Shown: positions 6,931 through 13,508 of the stretch, piece after piece
How the letters are laid out: every line of letters begins with the position of its first letter
Position numbering within the stretch: the stretch's first letter is position 1
Assembly: GCA_947466555.1 (NCBI GenBank)
Contig: CANIFK010000028.1
Location: forward strand, 1 to 16,359
Length of the DNA stretch: 16,359 nucleotides
From: Acidobacteriota bacterium
GTDB taxonomy: Bacteria; Acidobacteriota; Terriglobia; Bryobacterales; Bryobacteraceae
Reading direction: 5' to 3'
The notes under the pieces: generated by a model
Told to the model about the DNA's origin: nothing
The model's database searches: none
What the model saw: the letters and a program-made list of their open reading frames with translations, nothing else
Made by a program: the position numbers and the translations under genes

Positions 6931-8573
6931 GGTTCGCGGCGGGCCCAGGGGGCTTTCGTGCGGGGGCGGATGGGGTCGTGGATGGCGCGGATTTTGGCCA
7001 GGGCTTTGAGTTGAATCTCGGCGCCTTGTTCGAAGATGCCGCCTTCGGCGATTAGCGTCTTTTGCAGGTCGGGTATGCTGATGCTCTGTACGCTGGTTCC
7101 TTTGGCGATCGCCTGGGCGGCGGCGATGCCGGCGGCGTGGCCGAGGATCATGTATTGGGGTTCCATGCGCATGGATGAGTACACGACGTGGCTGGCGGAG
7201 AAGCAGACGGGGACGAGCAGATTTTCGGCTTCGCTGGCTTTGGGCGTCAGCACGCGGTAGGGGATTTGGTAGGGCTTGACGGGGACTTCCATATTGCCCT
7301 CGTTCAGCACGATGCCTGCGGGGGTGACGTAGCGCTGCACGTTGTGGGAGTCCGAGTTGTAGCTGCCCATGCCGATCACGTCGGGCTTGGTGAGTTCGGT
7401 TTGCAGGTCCTTTTGCGTGGCGACGAAATCGCCAACCATGCGGCGGGCTTCGCGGACGTAGAGCTGGTTGGGCCAGTTATTCGTGTCGGTGAATTCATCC
7501 TTCGCCAAGCCCCATTCGCTCCATTCGGCGCGGGTTTGCGGGTCGACCTGCGGATCGTTGGCGAGGAAGTAGTAGAGGCCTTGTTGGTAATCGATGTGGT
7601 CTTGCCAGATGCGGGCGCGGGTGGCGTAAGAGCCCTCGGGATAGTCGTAGTTTTTGCCGATGTAATCGGTGGAGAAGCCGCCGCGGTTGTTGAGATCGGC
7701 CTTGCCGTTGGGGATGACGCGGATGAGGCCGACTTCGTTGACGGTGAGCGGATGGCCAGCGTACTCGGCGGTGGCCTTCAGATAGCGAGCAAGGAGGGCG
7801 TAGCGGTTGGGATCGTAGTTGGCCGGTTTGGGCCAGGGGACGCGGTTGGATGGGACCTTGGTGGCGATGACGCGGAAGTTGTAGGCCTGGATTCGCTTGT
7901 CGGCTTCGCCGGGGGTGCCGCGGGGGGCGGCGGAGATTTCGGGGAGGAGTTTGCCGTTGGCGTCGTAGGCGTTGATGTCGGTGGGGAAGTTGTGGTTTTC
8001 GGTGTGATCCTGGATGCCGGCGAGCGATTCGCCGTACTGCGCGCGACCTTCGCGGCCGTAGGTGTAGCTGACGCCGGCCTGGGCCATTAGGTCGCCTTCG
8101 TAGGTGCAATCGGCGAAGATCTTGCCTTCGAAGCGGGCGCCGTTTTCGGTCTTGATGGCGGTGATGCGCTTGCCTTGTTTTTCGACGCCTGTTTTTTCGA
8201 CGAGGCGGTGCCCGGTGAGGAGGGTGACCTTGGCATCGGCGAGCATCTGGCGCATGACCTGTTCGCCGGCGCCGGGTTCGGGCATCCAGGCGAGCTGCTG
8301 GAGGTGGCGATCGACTTGATAGTGCCGGCCGGCGCGCCAGTAGAATTCCAGCGCCATGCCGCCGATGACTTCGATCTTGCCGACGTCGGTGCCGGAGAGG
8401 CCGCCGGTGACCATGCCGCCAACGTGCTGGCCGGGTTCGAGGAGGACGGTGGAGAGGCCGCGGCGGGCGCCGGAGATGGCGGTCATGACGCCGCCGGCGG
8501 TGCCTCCGTAGACGACCAGATCGTAGCTATAGGCGGAGCCGGCGAGGGCGGCGAGGAGGAGAAGCGTTTTCAT
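6918..8573 (-). CDS. Exported FAD-dependent oxidoreductase (FAD_oxidored family)
   Basis: 551 residues from the ATG at 8573. This start gives a signal peptide (MKTLLLLAALAGSAYS) followed at once by the dinucleotide-binding element YDLVVYGGTAGGVMTAISGA and the downstream E of VLLEPG. The ATG overlaps the stop of the upstream acetamidase gene as ATGA, indicating translational coupling. The domain belongs to the FAD_oxidored group (PF12831-like). Family-typical segments include QHVGGMVTGGLSG, the IFADCTYEGDLMAQAG stretch and, near the C-terminus, PVCFSASHVVYSSMRMEPQYM followed by LGHAAGIAAAQA. The substrate is unknown; the family includes proteins labelled xanthan-lyase-like without proven lyase activity. 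Export together with an amidase and a GMC dehydrogenase suggests oxidation of an extracellular small molecule. It is the last gene of the five-gene run. Confidence 0.88.
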   Translation of the reverse strand: MKTLLLLAALAGSAYSYDLVVYGGTAGGVMTAISGARRGLSTVLLEPGQHVGGMVTGGLSGTDVGKIEVIGGMALEFYWRAGRHYQVDRHLQQLAWMPEPGAGEQVMRQMLADAKVTLLTGHRLVEKTGVEKQGKRITAIKTENGARFEGKIFADCTYEGDLMAQAGVSYTYGREGRAQYGESLAGIQDHTENHNFPTDINAYDANGKLLPEISAAPRGTPGEADKRIQAYNFRVIATKVPSNRVPWPKPANYDPNRYALLARYLKATAEYAGHPLTVNEVGLIRVIPNGKADLNNRGGFSTDYIGKNYDYPEGSYATRARIWQDHIDYQQGLYYFLANDPQVDPQTRAEWSEWGLAKDEFTDTNNWPNQLYVREARRMVGDFVATQKDLQTELTKPDVIGMGSYNSDSHNVQRYVTPAGIVLNEGNMEVPVKPYQIPYRVLTPKASEAENLLVPVCFSASHVVYSSMRMEPQYMILGHAAGIAAAQAIAKGTSVQSISIPDLQKTLIAEGGIFEQGAEIQLKALAKIRAIHDPIRPRTKAPWARREPKKN

Positions 8574-9553
8574 TGGCGTTTGCGGATGGAGGAGCGGGGG
8601 ATGACCAAGGCCATGGAGCCGCGGGCGGTCACCACTTCGTACTTCCCTTGAAAGGCTATCAACAAATGGGCGGCCCATTCTTCGAGGCCGTGGTCGGCCA
8701 TGAGTTGTTGGACCATGTCTGTCGTCGCCATTTCGAGAGCGCGGTCGAGGGAGCTTTGGAATTCGGCTTGCGAGCCGATGCTGATGATCGCTTCGGCGGT
8801 TTCGACACGGGGGCCGGTGAGCTTGGCGGCTTTGCGGATAGCGACGGAGAACTCAACGTCCATGGAGGTTTCGACGCCGTTACCGGTGGGTTCGCCGTCG
8901 CCCTGGAGCGCGTGGCCGTCGCCCAAGAAGAGCATGGCGCCGGGGTGCGAGACGGGGAGGACGACGGTGGCCCCTTCGCCGATGCGGTTGTAATCGAGGT
9001 TGCCGCCGTAGGAACCGCTGGGGCTGGAGGTGGGGGCGAAGTCGCCGGCCGGGGCGACGCCGACGCAGCCGAGCATGGGTTTGGCGGGGAACTCCATGAC
9101 GATGGCCTTGCTGCCGGGTTCGCGGAGGCGGACGATGTTCTTGGCCAAGTCGAGATCCCAGGGGACGTAATGGGCGAAGCCTTTGCGGACGGCGTCCATT
9201 TTGTAGTTGGGCGGGTAGGTCTTTTCGATGTAGTCCGGCGTCATGGCGAAGAGGCCGAGACGATAGCTGGAGTAGCCCCAATTGCGGTTGAGGCGCATCT
9301 TGTGGAATGTGATTGCGACGGCGTCACCGGGTTCGGCGCCTTCGATGTAGAAGGGCCCGGTGAGGGGGTTGGGCCCGCCGGATCGTTCGTTGCCTTCGAA
9401 GTCCTTGCCGGAGGAATCGAGGGTTTTTGTGGTTATTTTTTCGCCGGGCTTGATGCGCTGTTTGACGGGGTGTTTGTGGAAGAACGTCCGGTAGTATTCT
9501 TCGGCCGGGAGGGTGATGGCTAGAAGCAGGAAGAGGGCTAGGGTTTTGGGCAC
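8570..9553 (-). CDS. Exported acetamidase/formamidase family protein
   Basis: 327 residues from the GTG at 9553, chosen because it gives a proper signal peptide (MPKTLALFLLLAITLPA). TTG at 9571 and GTG at 9568 are in-frame alternatives adding six or five residues; the TTG begins 1 nt after the preceding stop. Acetamidase/formamidase (FmdA_AmdA, PF03069-like) features include the N-terminal GPFYIEGAEPGDAVAITF, the central PAKPMLGCVGVAP, the Ser/Gly-rich SSPSGSYGGNLDY, and the hallmark FLGDGHALQGDGEPTGNGVE. Characterised FmdA-type enzymes hydrolyse short amides to ammonia and the acid in the cytoplasm; a secreted version is a known but poorly studied acidobacterial variant, and its substrate is unknown. 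It overlaps the next gene by ATGA and follows the membrane-protein gene closely. Confidence 0.85.
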   Translation of the reverse strand: MPKTLALFLLLAITLPAEEYYRTFFHKHPVKQRIKPGEKITTKTLDSSGKDFEGNERSGGPNPLTGPFYIEGAEPGDAVAITFHKMRLNRNWGYSSYRLGLFAMTPDYIEKTYPPNYKMDAVRKGFAHYVPWDLDLAKNIVRLREPGSKAIVMEFPAKPMLGCVGVAPAGDFAPTSSPSGSYGGNLDYNRIGEGATVVLPVSHPGAMLFLGDGHALQGDGEPTGNGVETSMDVEFSVAIRKAAKLTGPRVETAEAIISIGSQAEFQSSLDRALEMATTDMVQQLMADHGLEEWAAHLLIAFQGKYEVVTARGSMALVIPRSSIRKRQ

Positions 9554-9569
9554 GGTGGGACCGCCCACC
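9554..9569 (-). promoter_or_regulatory. Small perfect hairpin just before the acetamidase start
   Basis: GGTGGG and CCCACC form a perfect 6-bp, all-strong inverted repeat with a 4-nt loop. It ends directly before the GTG chosen as start of the acetamidase gene and begins 4 nt after the stop of the upstream gene. If the GTG is used, the only purine-rich ribosome-binding candidate (GGTGGG) is in the stem, so the hairpin could limit initiation. If the upstream TTG is used, the repeat is coding sequence and the pairing may be accidental. Confidence 0.3.
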
Positions 9570-9572
9570 AAT

Positions 9573-10328
9573 TTAGCGCTTTCGGGGGTCGATGTAGGTG
9601 ATGGTTTGCTGCAAGAGGGGCTGGTTGGCGCGACGGACTCTTAGCGTGACGACGAGTTCTTTTGCGCTCGGGCGGAGGGTGAGTTCGCCGGTGGGTTGGT
9701 ATTGCTCCAGAAGGTCCAGTTGGTCCTGGTTGACGGTGAGGGTGGCGGATTGGAGGCGCTCGGTTGAGATGGGACCGGATTCACGCCAGTGGACACGGAC
9801 GGCGCCTTTAGTGGATTGGAGGTTGAGGGTGACATGCGGGAGAGGGGCGTCTTCGACGGAGGCAGAGACGGGCCAGAAGGAGGCAGCGAGGAGGAGGAGG
9901 AGGACGGTGGCGGCTAGGACGGGCCACCAGTTTTGTGTATGGGAGTGTTTCGATTCGGGCGGCGGGGTTCGAGTTGGGATTTTTGGCGTTTCGGAACGGA
10001 ACGTGAAGGAGGTGGGAGTGGGATGGTCGCCAGTCCAGATGAGGGCGCTGGCGTGATGGATGGTGATGGGGGCGATGGCGATGTGGAGGCCGCCGGTATC
10101 GACGTGTTTGGGGAGGCGGCGGTGGATGGACCAGCGGCCGATGGCGTGGGGCTCGATGGCGTCGGAATATCCGGTGATTTCGGGGCCGTTGGGACCGGTC
10201 TTGCCGAGGAGGGATCCGGTGCGGGATTCGCCTTCGCCGGGTTTTGCCGTGAAGGTCTGGAAGGCCAACTGGCAGAGTTGGGACTGGACTTCGGGGGCAA
10301 GTACGGGAGCGGGCAGAGTGGCTGTCAA
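9573..10328 (-). CDS. Single-pass membrane protein, degenerate MPN/JAB-like N-terminus and FN3-like C-terminal domain
   Basis: 251 residues, starting at TTG 10328, which is preceded by a strong GGAGG 8 nt upstream. Residues 15-110 resemble the MPN/JAB-like N-terminus of a membrane-protein family I associate with Solibacter-type Acidobacteriota (TGSLLGKTGPNGPEITGYSD, like 'GGVLLG...' openings), but the JAMM zinc ligands are not recognisable, so proteolytic or deubiquitinase activity is not expected. A Pro-rich linker precedes one transmembrane helix (134-154, with five consecutive Leu). Residues 162-248 form a beta-rich domain (VTLNLQSTKGAVRVHWRESG, later LVVTLRVRR) that looks like the FN3/Ig-like tail of the same family. 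The function is unknown. Its place between the GMC dehydrogenase and amidase genes suggests a membrane anchor or assembly role for the exported enzymes. The MPN comparison is from memory and weak; the membrane topology is well supported. Confidence 0.65.
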   Translation of the reverse strand: MTATLPAPVLAPEVQSQLCQLAFQTFTAKPGEGESRTGSLLGKTGPNGPEITGYSDAIEPHAIGRWSIHRRLPKHVDTGGLHIAIAPITIHHASALIWTGDHPTPTSFTFRSETPKIPTRTPPPESKHSHTQNWWPVLAATVLLLLLAASFWPVSASVEDAPLPHVTLNLQSTKGAVRVHWRESGPISTERLQSATLTVNQDQLDLLEQYQPTGELTLRPSAKELVVTLRVRRANQPLLQQTITYIDPRKR

Positions 10329-10374
10329 CGGAAATTCCTCCGGGGGAGCAAGAGCACGTTGACCGCCAAACTAT

Positions 10375-12009
10375 TTAACGCCCGAGATTGCCGGTTTTGG
10401 CGTGGGCGGCCATCTTTTCGGCGGCGCGGAAGGCGAGTGCCTGGATAGTGGCGGTGGGTTGCTGGCGGCCGGAGGTGACGAGGCTGCTGCCATCGACGAG
10501 GAAGAGATTGGGCACGTCGTGGGTTTGATTGTCACGATTGACCACGGAGCGTCGTTTGTCGTTACCCATGCGGGCGGTTCCCATGATGTGAACGGTGAAG
10601 GCGACGGGGTCGACGGGGAAGCGCCAGACCTTGGTGGCGCCGGCGGCTTCGAGGATTTCCACCTGGCGATCGAGGAGCCAGCGCATGGTGGCGAGGTCGT
10701 CGGGCGGGCTGTCGTAAGTCATGCGGAGGGCGGGCAGGCCCCAGGCATCCTTGACGGTGGGGTCGAGATCGAAGCCGTGTTTTTCGTAGGGCAGGGCGGT
10801 GCTGTGGCTGAGCACCATCATGCTGCGGGTGAAGGCGTTGGCGAGGAAACTACGGAAGGCGTTACCGTAGCGGGGGACGTCTTTGGGAAGGCCTTCGAGG
10901 GCAAAGGAGATGGGGTAGAAATCGAAGCGGGCGTCGAGGCCGCCGCCGCCCCAGAAGCCGCGCTTGTTGGGATCGCTGTCGTAATAGTCCCAGAGGGCGC
11001 GGGTGACCTGGATGCCTTTGAACTCGTTGAGCTGTTCGGGGAAGAGGCCCATGGCGGCGGAGCCGTTGTCCACCATGAGATTGCGGCCGACCTGGCCGCT
11101 GGAGTTGGCGAGGCCGTCGGGGAATTGGGCGGATTTGGAGAGGAGCAGCAGGCGCGGGGTTTCGGCGCCGTTGGCACAGACGACGACAGCTTTGGCGCGC
11201 TGGCGGTGTTCCTTGCCGCGCGAGTCGAAGTAGATGACGCCGGTGGCGCGGCCGGCTTTGTTGGTTTCGATTTTGCGGACGTAGCAGCGGGTGCGGAGCT
11301 GGCAGCGGCCGGTTTTGAGGGCGGCCGGGATCATGGCGGCGAGGGTAGAGGATTTGGCGCGGACCTCGCAGCCGAAGCGTTCGCAGAGGCCGCAGTGGGT
11401 GCAGGCCTGGCGACCCTTGTAGGGCTTGGAGAGAATGGCAACGGGGGCCGGGAAGGGGTGGAGTCCGAGCTTCTTCGCGCCGCGTTCGAAGAGCACGCCG
11501 GAGGATTTCACGGGCATGGGCGGGAGCGGGTAGGGGCCGGAGCGGGGGGCTTCGAAGGGGTTCGAGCCGGCGAGGCCGGAGATGCCGAGTTCACGTTCGG
11601 CCAGGGCGTAGTAGGGTTCGAGTTCGGCGTAAGTGATGGGCCAATCTTCGAGAGACGAACCGGCGACGGCGCCCCAGCGGGATTTTTCCCGGAAGTCGTT
11701 TTCGGTGAAGCGCCAGTAGTTACCGGTGAAGTGGACGGTGCCGCCGCCGACCTGCATGCCGTAGCCGACGGCGGGTTGGACCTTGGCGGTTTCGGCGGTG
11801 TTGCGGCGGTAGGTGTTGGGCTGGCGGGTGTGGTTGTTGGTGAGGTAGAACCGGTGGACGAATTGGAGTTCGTCGTGGGTGAAGTCCTTTTCGGTGAGGT
11901 GGGGGCCTTGCTCGAAGATGACGACCGAGAAGCCGGCTTCGGCGAGCTGTTTGGCGACGACGGCTCCGGCGGCTCCGGAGCCGATGACGCGGAAATCGGG
12001 CTCGCTCAT
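10375..12009 (-). CDS. GMC-family FAD oxidoreductase, catalytic subunit of a two-subunit dehydrogenase
   Basis: 544 residues. FAD-binding GSGAAG is at 10-15 with the downstream E in VVIFEQG. The C-terminal GMC signature contains VHIMGTARMG (His 474 is the expected catalytic base) and VDGSSLVTSGRQQPTATIQALAFRAAEK, where the residue aligned with the usual catalytic Asn/His (NPT) is Gln 517. Residues 203-214 carry four closely spaced Cys (203, 206, 209, 214), in the region where related membrane-associated GMC dehydrogenases (FAD-GDH type) hold a 3Fe-4S cluster; cluster binding here is inference. No signal peptide is present. Together with the Tat-type subunit 3 encoded just upstream (ATGA overlap), this fits export as a folded heterodimer, as in gluconate/sorbitol dehydrogenase systems. 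The electron acceptor (usually a cytochrome c subunit) is not encoded in the window. Confidence 0.9.
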   Translation of the reverse strand: MSEPDFRVIGSGAAGAVVAKQLAEAGFSVVIFEQGPHLTEKDFTHDELQFVHRFYLTNNHTRQPNTYRRNTAETAKVQPAVGYGMQVGGGTVHFTGNYWRFTENDFREKSRWGAVAGSSLEDWPITYAELEPYYALAERELGISGLAGSNPFEAPRSGPYPLPPMPVKSSGVLFERGAKKLGLHPFPAPVAILSKPYKGRQACTHCGLCERFGCEVRAKSSTLAAMIPAALKTGRCQLRTRCYVRKIETNKAGRATGVIYFDSRGKEHRQRAKAVVVCANGAETPRLLLLSKSAQFPDGLANSSGQVGRNLMVDNGSAAMGLFPEQLNEFKGIQVTRALWDYYDSDPNKRGFWGGGGLDARFDFYPISFALEGLPKDVPRYGNAFRSFLANAFTRSMMVLSHSTALPYEKHGFDLDPTVKDAWGLPALRMTYDSPPDDLATMRWLLDRQVEILEAAGATKVWRFPVDPVAFTVHIMGTARMGNDKRRSVVNRDNQTHDVPNLFLVDGSSLVTSGRQQPTATIQALAFRAAEKMAAHAKTGNLGR

Positions 12010-12464
12010 TTGGAGCTTTCCGCGTCGTAGTGGCCGAAGGGGGGCGTGAAGCCCATTTTGTTTTCGAAGCCGATGAGGCGCCAGCCGGCTTCATCGATGT
12101 TGCCGCCATATCTCGGGTCGCTGAAGAAGCCCATGATTGTGTGGGTTCTTATCGCTTCGAAGAAGGGTTCGCCTTCTTTGGGAGTTTGTTTGGTGGCGAG
12201 GCCGGTGCGGTAGATGGCGCGGTCTGTATCGGGGGCGGTGGTTAGGAGCGCGTCGATGAAGTAGACGACTCCGGCTTCGCGGGCGCCGGGACCTTCGTCG
12301 GAGGGGATGATGATTGAGGCCAGATCGGCAACGCGATCGGCTTCGGGTTGGGTGAAGAATTTGAGTTTGCGTTGGCCTGGGGGGAGGGCCATTTGTTCAT
12401 GGGCGTGCTGGGCCGCGGCGGGGGCGGCGAGCATCCACAGTTGCATCCACTCTCGGCGCTGCAT
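12006..12464 (-). CDS. Gluconate 2-dehydrogenase subunit 3 family protein, Tat-type signal
   Basis: 152 residues from the ATG at 12464. The frame is open to 12548, but the extension would overlap the divergent sigma gene and has no hydrophobic or Tat character. The chosen start gives MQRREWMQLW followed by an Ala-rich h-region (MLAAPAAAQHA), a short Tat-like leader. The mature part (KLKFFTQPEADRVADLASIIIPSDEGPGAREAGVVYFID, read as two adjoining segments) is the hallmark of the gluconate_2-dh3 family (PF13618-like), ending with WRLIGFENKMGF. In characterised enzymes this small subunit carries the Tat signal and escorts the GMC catalytic subunit across the membrane. It overlaps the GMC gene by ATGA and heads the five-gene run. 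The leader and first codons are repeated, in decayed form, at 13045-13140. Confidence 0.88.
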   Translation of the reverse strand: MQRREWMQLWMLAAPAAAQHAHEQMALPPGQRKLKFFTQPEADRVADLASIIIPSDEGPGAREAGVVYFIDALLTTAPDTDRAIYRTGLATKQTPKEGEPFFEAIRTHTIMGFFSDPRYGGNIDEAGWRLIGFENKMGFTPPFGHYDAESSK

Positions 12465-12488
12465 GGGTTCTTTTACGGTAGCAGGCTG
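12357..12488. repeat. Direct repeat, copy A (leader and 5' end of the subunit 3 gene)
   Basis: This is the functional copy of a sequence found again at 13045-13140 in the same orientation. The block 12444-12488 matches 13096-13140 at 39 of 45 positions, and the block 12393-12419 matches 13066-13092 at 23 of 27. It covers 24 nt of leader and about 36 codons of the subunit 3 gene. Confidence 0.75.
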
Positions 12489-12524
12489 TCGGTGGCCGAC
12501 GATGCGGGTGGGAGTCGGTTGCGC

Positions 12525-12530
12525 TATATT
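12525..12530 (+). promoter_or_regulatory. Candidate -10 element (TATATT) of the ECF sigma gene, giving a leaderless mRNA
   Basis: TATATT ends 8 nt before the ATG at 12539. Initiation at the normal distance would start the transcript within a couple of bases of the start codon. No Shine-Dalgarno-like purine run lies upstream of that ATG. No convincing -35 hexamer is seen 16-18 bp upstream. Confidence 0.4.
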
Positions 12531-12538
12531 CTCAATCG

Positions 12539-13030
12539 ATGCCGTCATTCGACGATTCCTTTCGCGCCTTCTACGAGGACCATTGGGCGCTACTCGTCGA
12601 ACACTGCCGGCGCGACACGGCGAACATACACGCAGCCGAGGATGCGGCCAGCAATGCGTTCCTATCTCTGTTCATCGCACAAAGCGTATCGGCGAGCGAA
12701 CTCTACGCGATCGTCGACACGGAACTCAGTCACCGCCCTCAGGATCCGTTAACACCGCATCCCTCCCGGTACATGGAGCCCGCGGCCACACCGGAAGAGA
12801 GTGCAATGCACTCCGAGCACAAGCGCCGCATCCACGAAGCCTTCCCGCTTCTCCCCGACATTTGTCGCACGGTGCTCATGCTATCCCTCCACGGGGTTCA
12901 ACCGGTTCACATCGGGCATCACCTCAAGAGAGATGTAGGGAACATCACCAGCATTCGCGGGCGCGCTGTGCGCTACCTACGACGGTGGAGCATAGACCCG
13001 ACAACACGACCCCAGCGCGACTCACCGTAG
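12539..13030 (+). CDS. ECF-type RNA polymerase sigma-70 factor
   Basis: 163 residues, the usual length for an ECF sigma factor. Residues about 8-46 fit region 2 (FRAFYEDHWALLVEHC, then HAAEDAASNAFLSLF, corresponding to the usual AEDLAQEVFLRLW). A Pro-rich linker follows, and residues about 97-150 fit region 4 with its helix-turn-helix (IHEAFPLLPDICRTVLMLSL, then HHLKRDVGNITSIRGRAVRYLRRW). No anti-sigma gene or extra C-terminal domain is adjacent, so its control is unknown. It is divergent from the GMC operon with 74 bp between starts and could drive that operon or itself. No ribosome-binding site is visible, and a leaderless transcript is likely. Its coding strand is C-rich (24 C to 12 G at 12841-12900), while nearly all surrounding sequence is G-rich on this strand. 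Confidence 0.8.
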   Translation: MPSFDDSFRAFYEDHWALLVEHCRRDTANIHAAEDAASNAFLSLFIAQSVSASELYAIVDTELSHRPQDPLTPHPSRYMEPAATPEESAMHSEHKRRIHEAFPLLPDICRTVLMLSLHGVQPVHIGHHLKRDVGNITSIRGRAVRYLRRWSIDPTTRPQRDSP

Positions 13031-13044
13031 CCCGTTGGGGGCGG

Positions 13045-13140
13045 GAACTTGACCCGGCGAGGGGCTTGTTCTTGGGCGCGCTGTACCGCGGCGCGCATCG
13101 ACTCTTGGCGCCGCATGGGTTTCTTTACGGCAGCAGGCTG
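13045..13140 (-). pseudogene. Decayed duplicate of the start of the gluconate dehydrogenase subunit 3 gene (repeat copy B)
   Basis: Read on the minus strand from the ATG at 13116, the sequence encodes MRRQESMRAAVQRAQEQ followed by APRRVKF. This aligns with the start of the intact subunit 3 protein (MQRREWMQLWMLAAPAAAQ...HEQ, then RKLKF) once a 21-nt gap is allowed that removes the hydrophobic core of the signal. The leader also matches (CCGTAA, then AAAGAAACCC before the ATG, against CCGTAA, then AAGAACCC). Beyond KF the similarity is lost, close to the stop of the sigma gene at 13030. Nothing downstream continues the family, so this is a 5' remnant. It lies in direct orientation to the intact copy, with the sigma gene between them. 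Confidence 0.65.
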
Positions 13141-13490
13141 GTGAGGCGGATGTCGGCGGGGGTAGGGTGTTTGAACGGAAAGGCGCGGAACGGCTTGTTG
13201 AGCACGAACGCATCGGGGGCGAGCTGGTTGTAAGGATCACGGTCCTCCGTCGCGCCTTGCTCGACAAATTCCAAGGTGATGATAGTGCCGAGCCAAGCGA
13301 CCAGGGGGTGGAGAAGACAGGAATGAAGAGGAGGTTTGCGTGCCTTCCGGACGAGGCAGCCATCGAAGAGTTCGTGGATTTCGTAGTTGACCAGATCGGC
13401 ACTGTGAAGCGCCTGACAGTGATCCGCGGACAGCTTCCGCCGGAGGTACGGCGGAAGCTGCGCTGGAAGCGGATCGACGGAGCTGGGCAT
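13125..13490 (-). pseudogene. Truncated Uma2/DUF820-like nuclease gene
   Basis: About 121 residues from the ATG at 13490 (GTG at 13496 is an alternative; no good ribosome-binding site). The N-terminal half looks like Uma2-family proteins: LPPYLRRKLSADHCQAL, then YEIHELFDGCLVRKARKP followed by LHSCLLHPLVAWL (compare 'yELiDGelve... Hs.i...L..'), then PDAFVLNKPFRAF and KHPTPADIRL, the point where family members normally go on to the VVEVS strand with the catalytic Glu. Here the protein instead ends TSLLP and stop. Uma2 proteins are usually about 180-200 aa, so the PD-(D/E)XK core is missing. The stop codon lies inside the repeated leader of copy B, so the truncation coincides with the rearrangement junction. 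Family assignment is by motif memory only. It lies downstream of the astacin gene with 18 nt between. Confidence 0.5.
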
Positions 13491-13508
13491 TGGCACCCAA
13501 CATGAAAG

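Noticed and set aside
7188..9523. Two long plus-strand open frames (7188-8090 and 8573-9523) antisense to the FAD oxidoreductase and amidase genes
   Set aside because: Same Gly/Ala/Val/Asp shadow composition; the minus strand has recognisable families throughout.
9888..9902. Five tandem GAG triplets as a possible phase-variable repeat
   Set aside because: They encode the Leu run of a transmembrane helix; triplet changes would not shift the frame.
10402..12030. Long plus-strand open frame antisense to the GMC gene
   Set aside because: Its translation is almost entirely Gly/Ala/Glu/Val low complexity with no domain; it mirrors the codon bias of the real minus-strand gene.
12465..12548. 28-residue upstream extension of the subunit 3 protein
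   Set aside because: It would overlap the divergent sigma gene and displace the Tat-like leader from the N-terminus.
13022..13402. Minus-strand open frame overlapping the Uma2-like fragment in another frame
   Set aside because: Ser/Pro/Arg-rich translation with no family resemblance; the neighbouring frame has the Uma2-like motifs.
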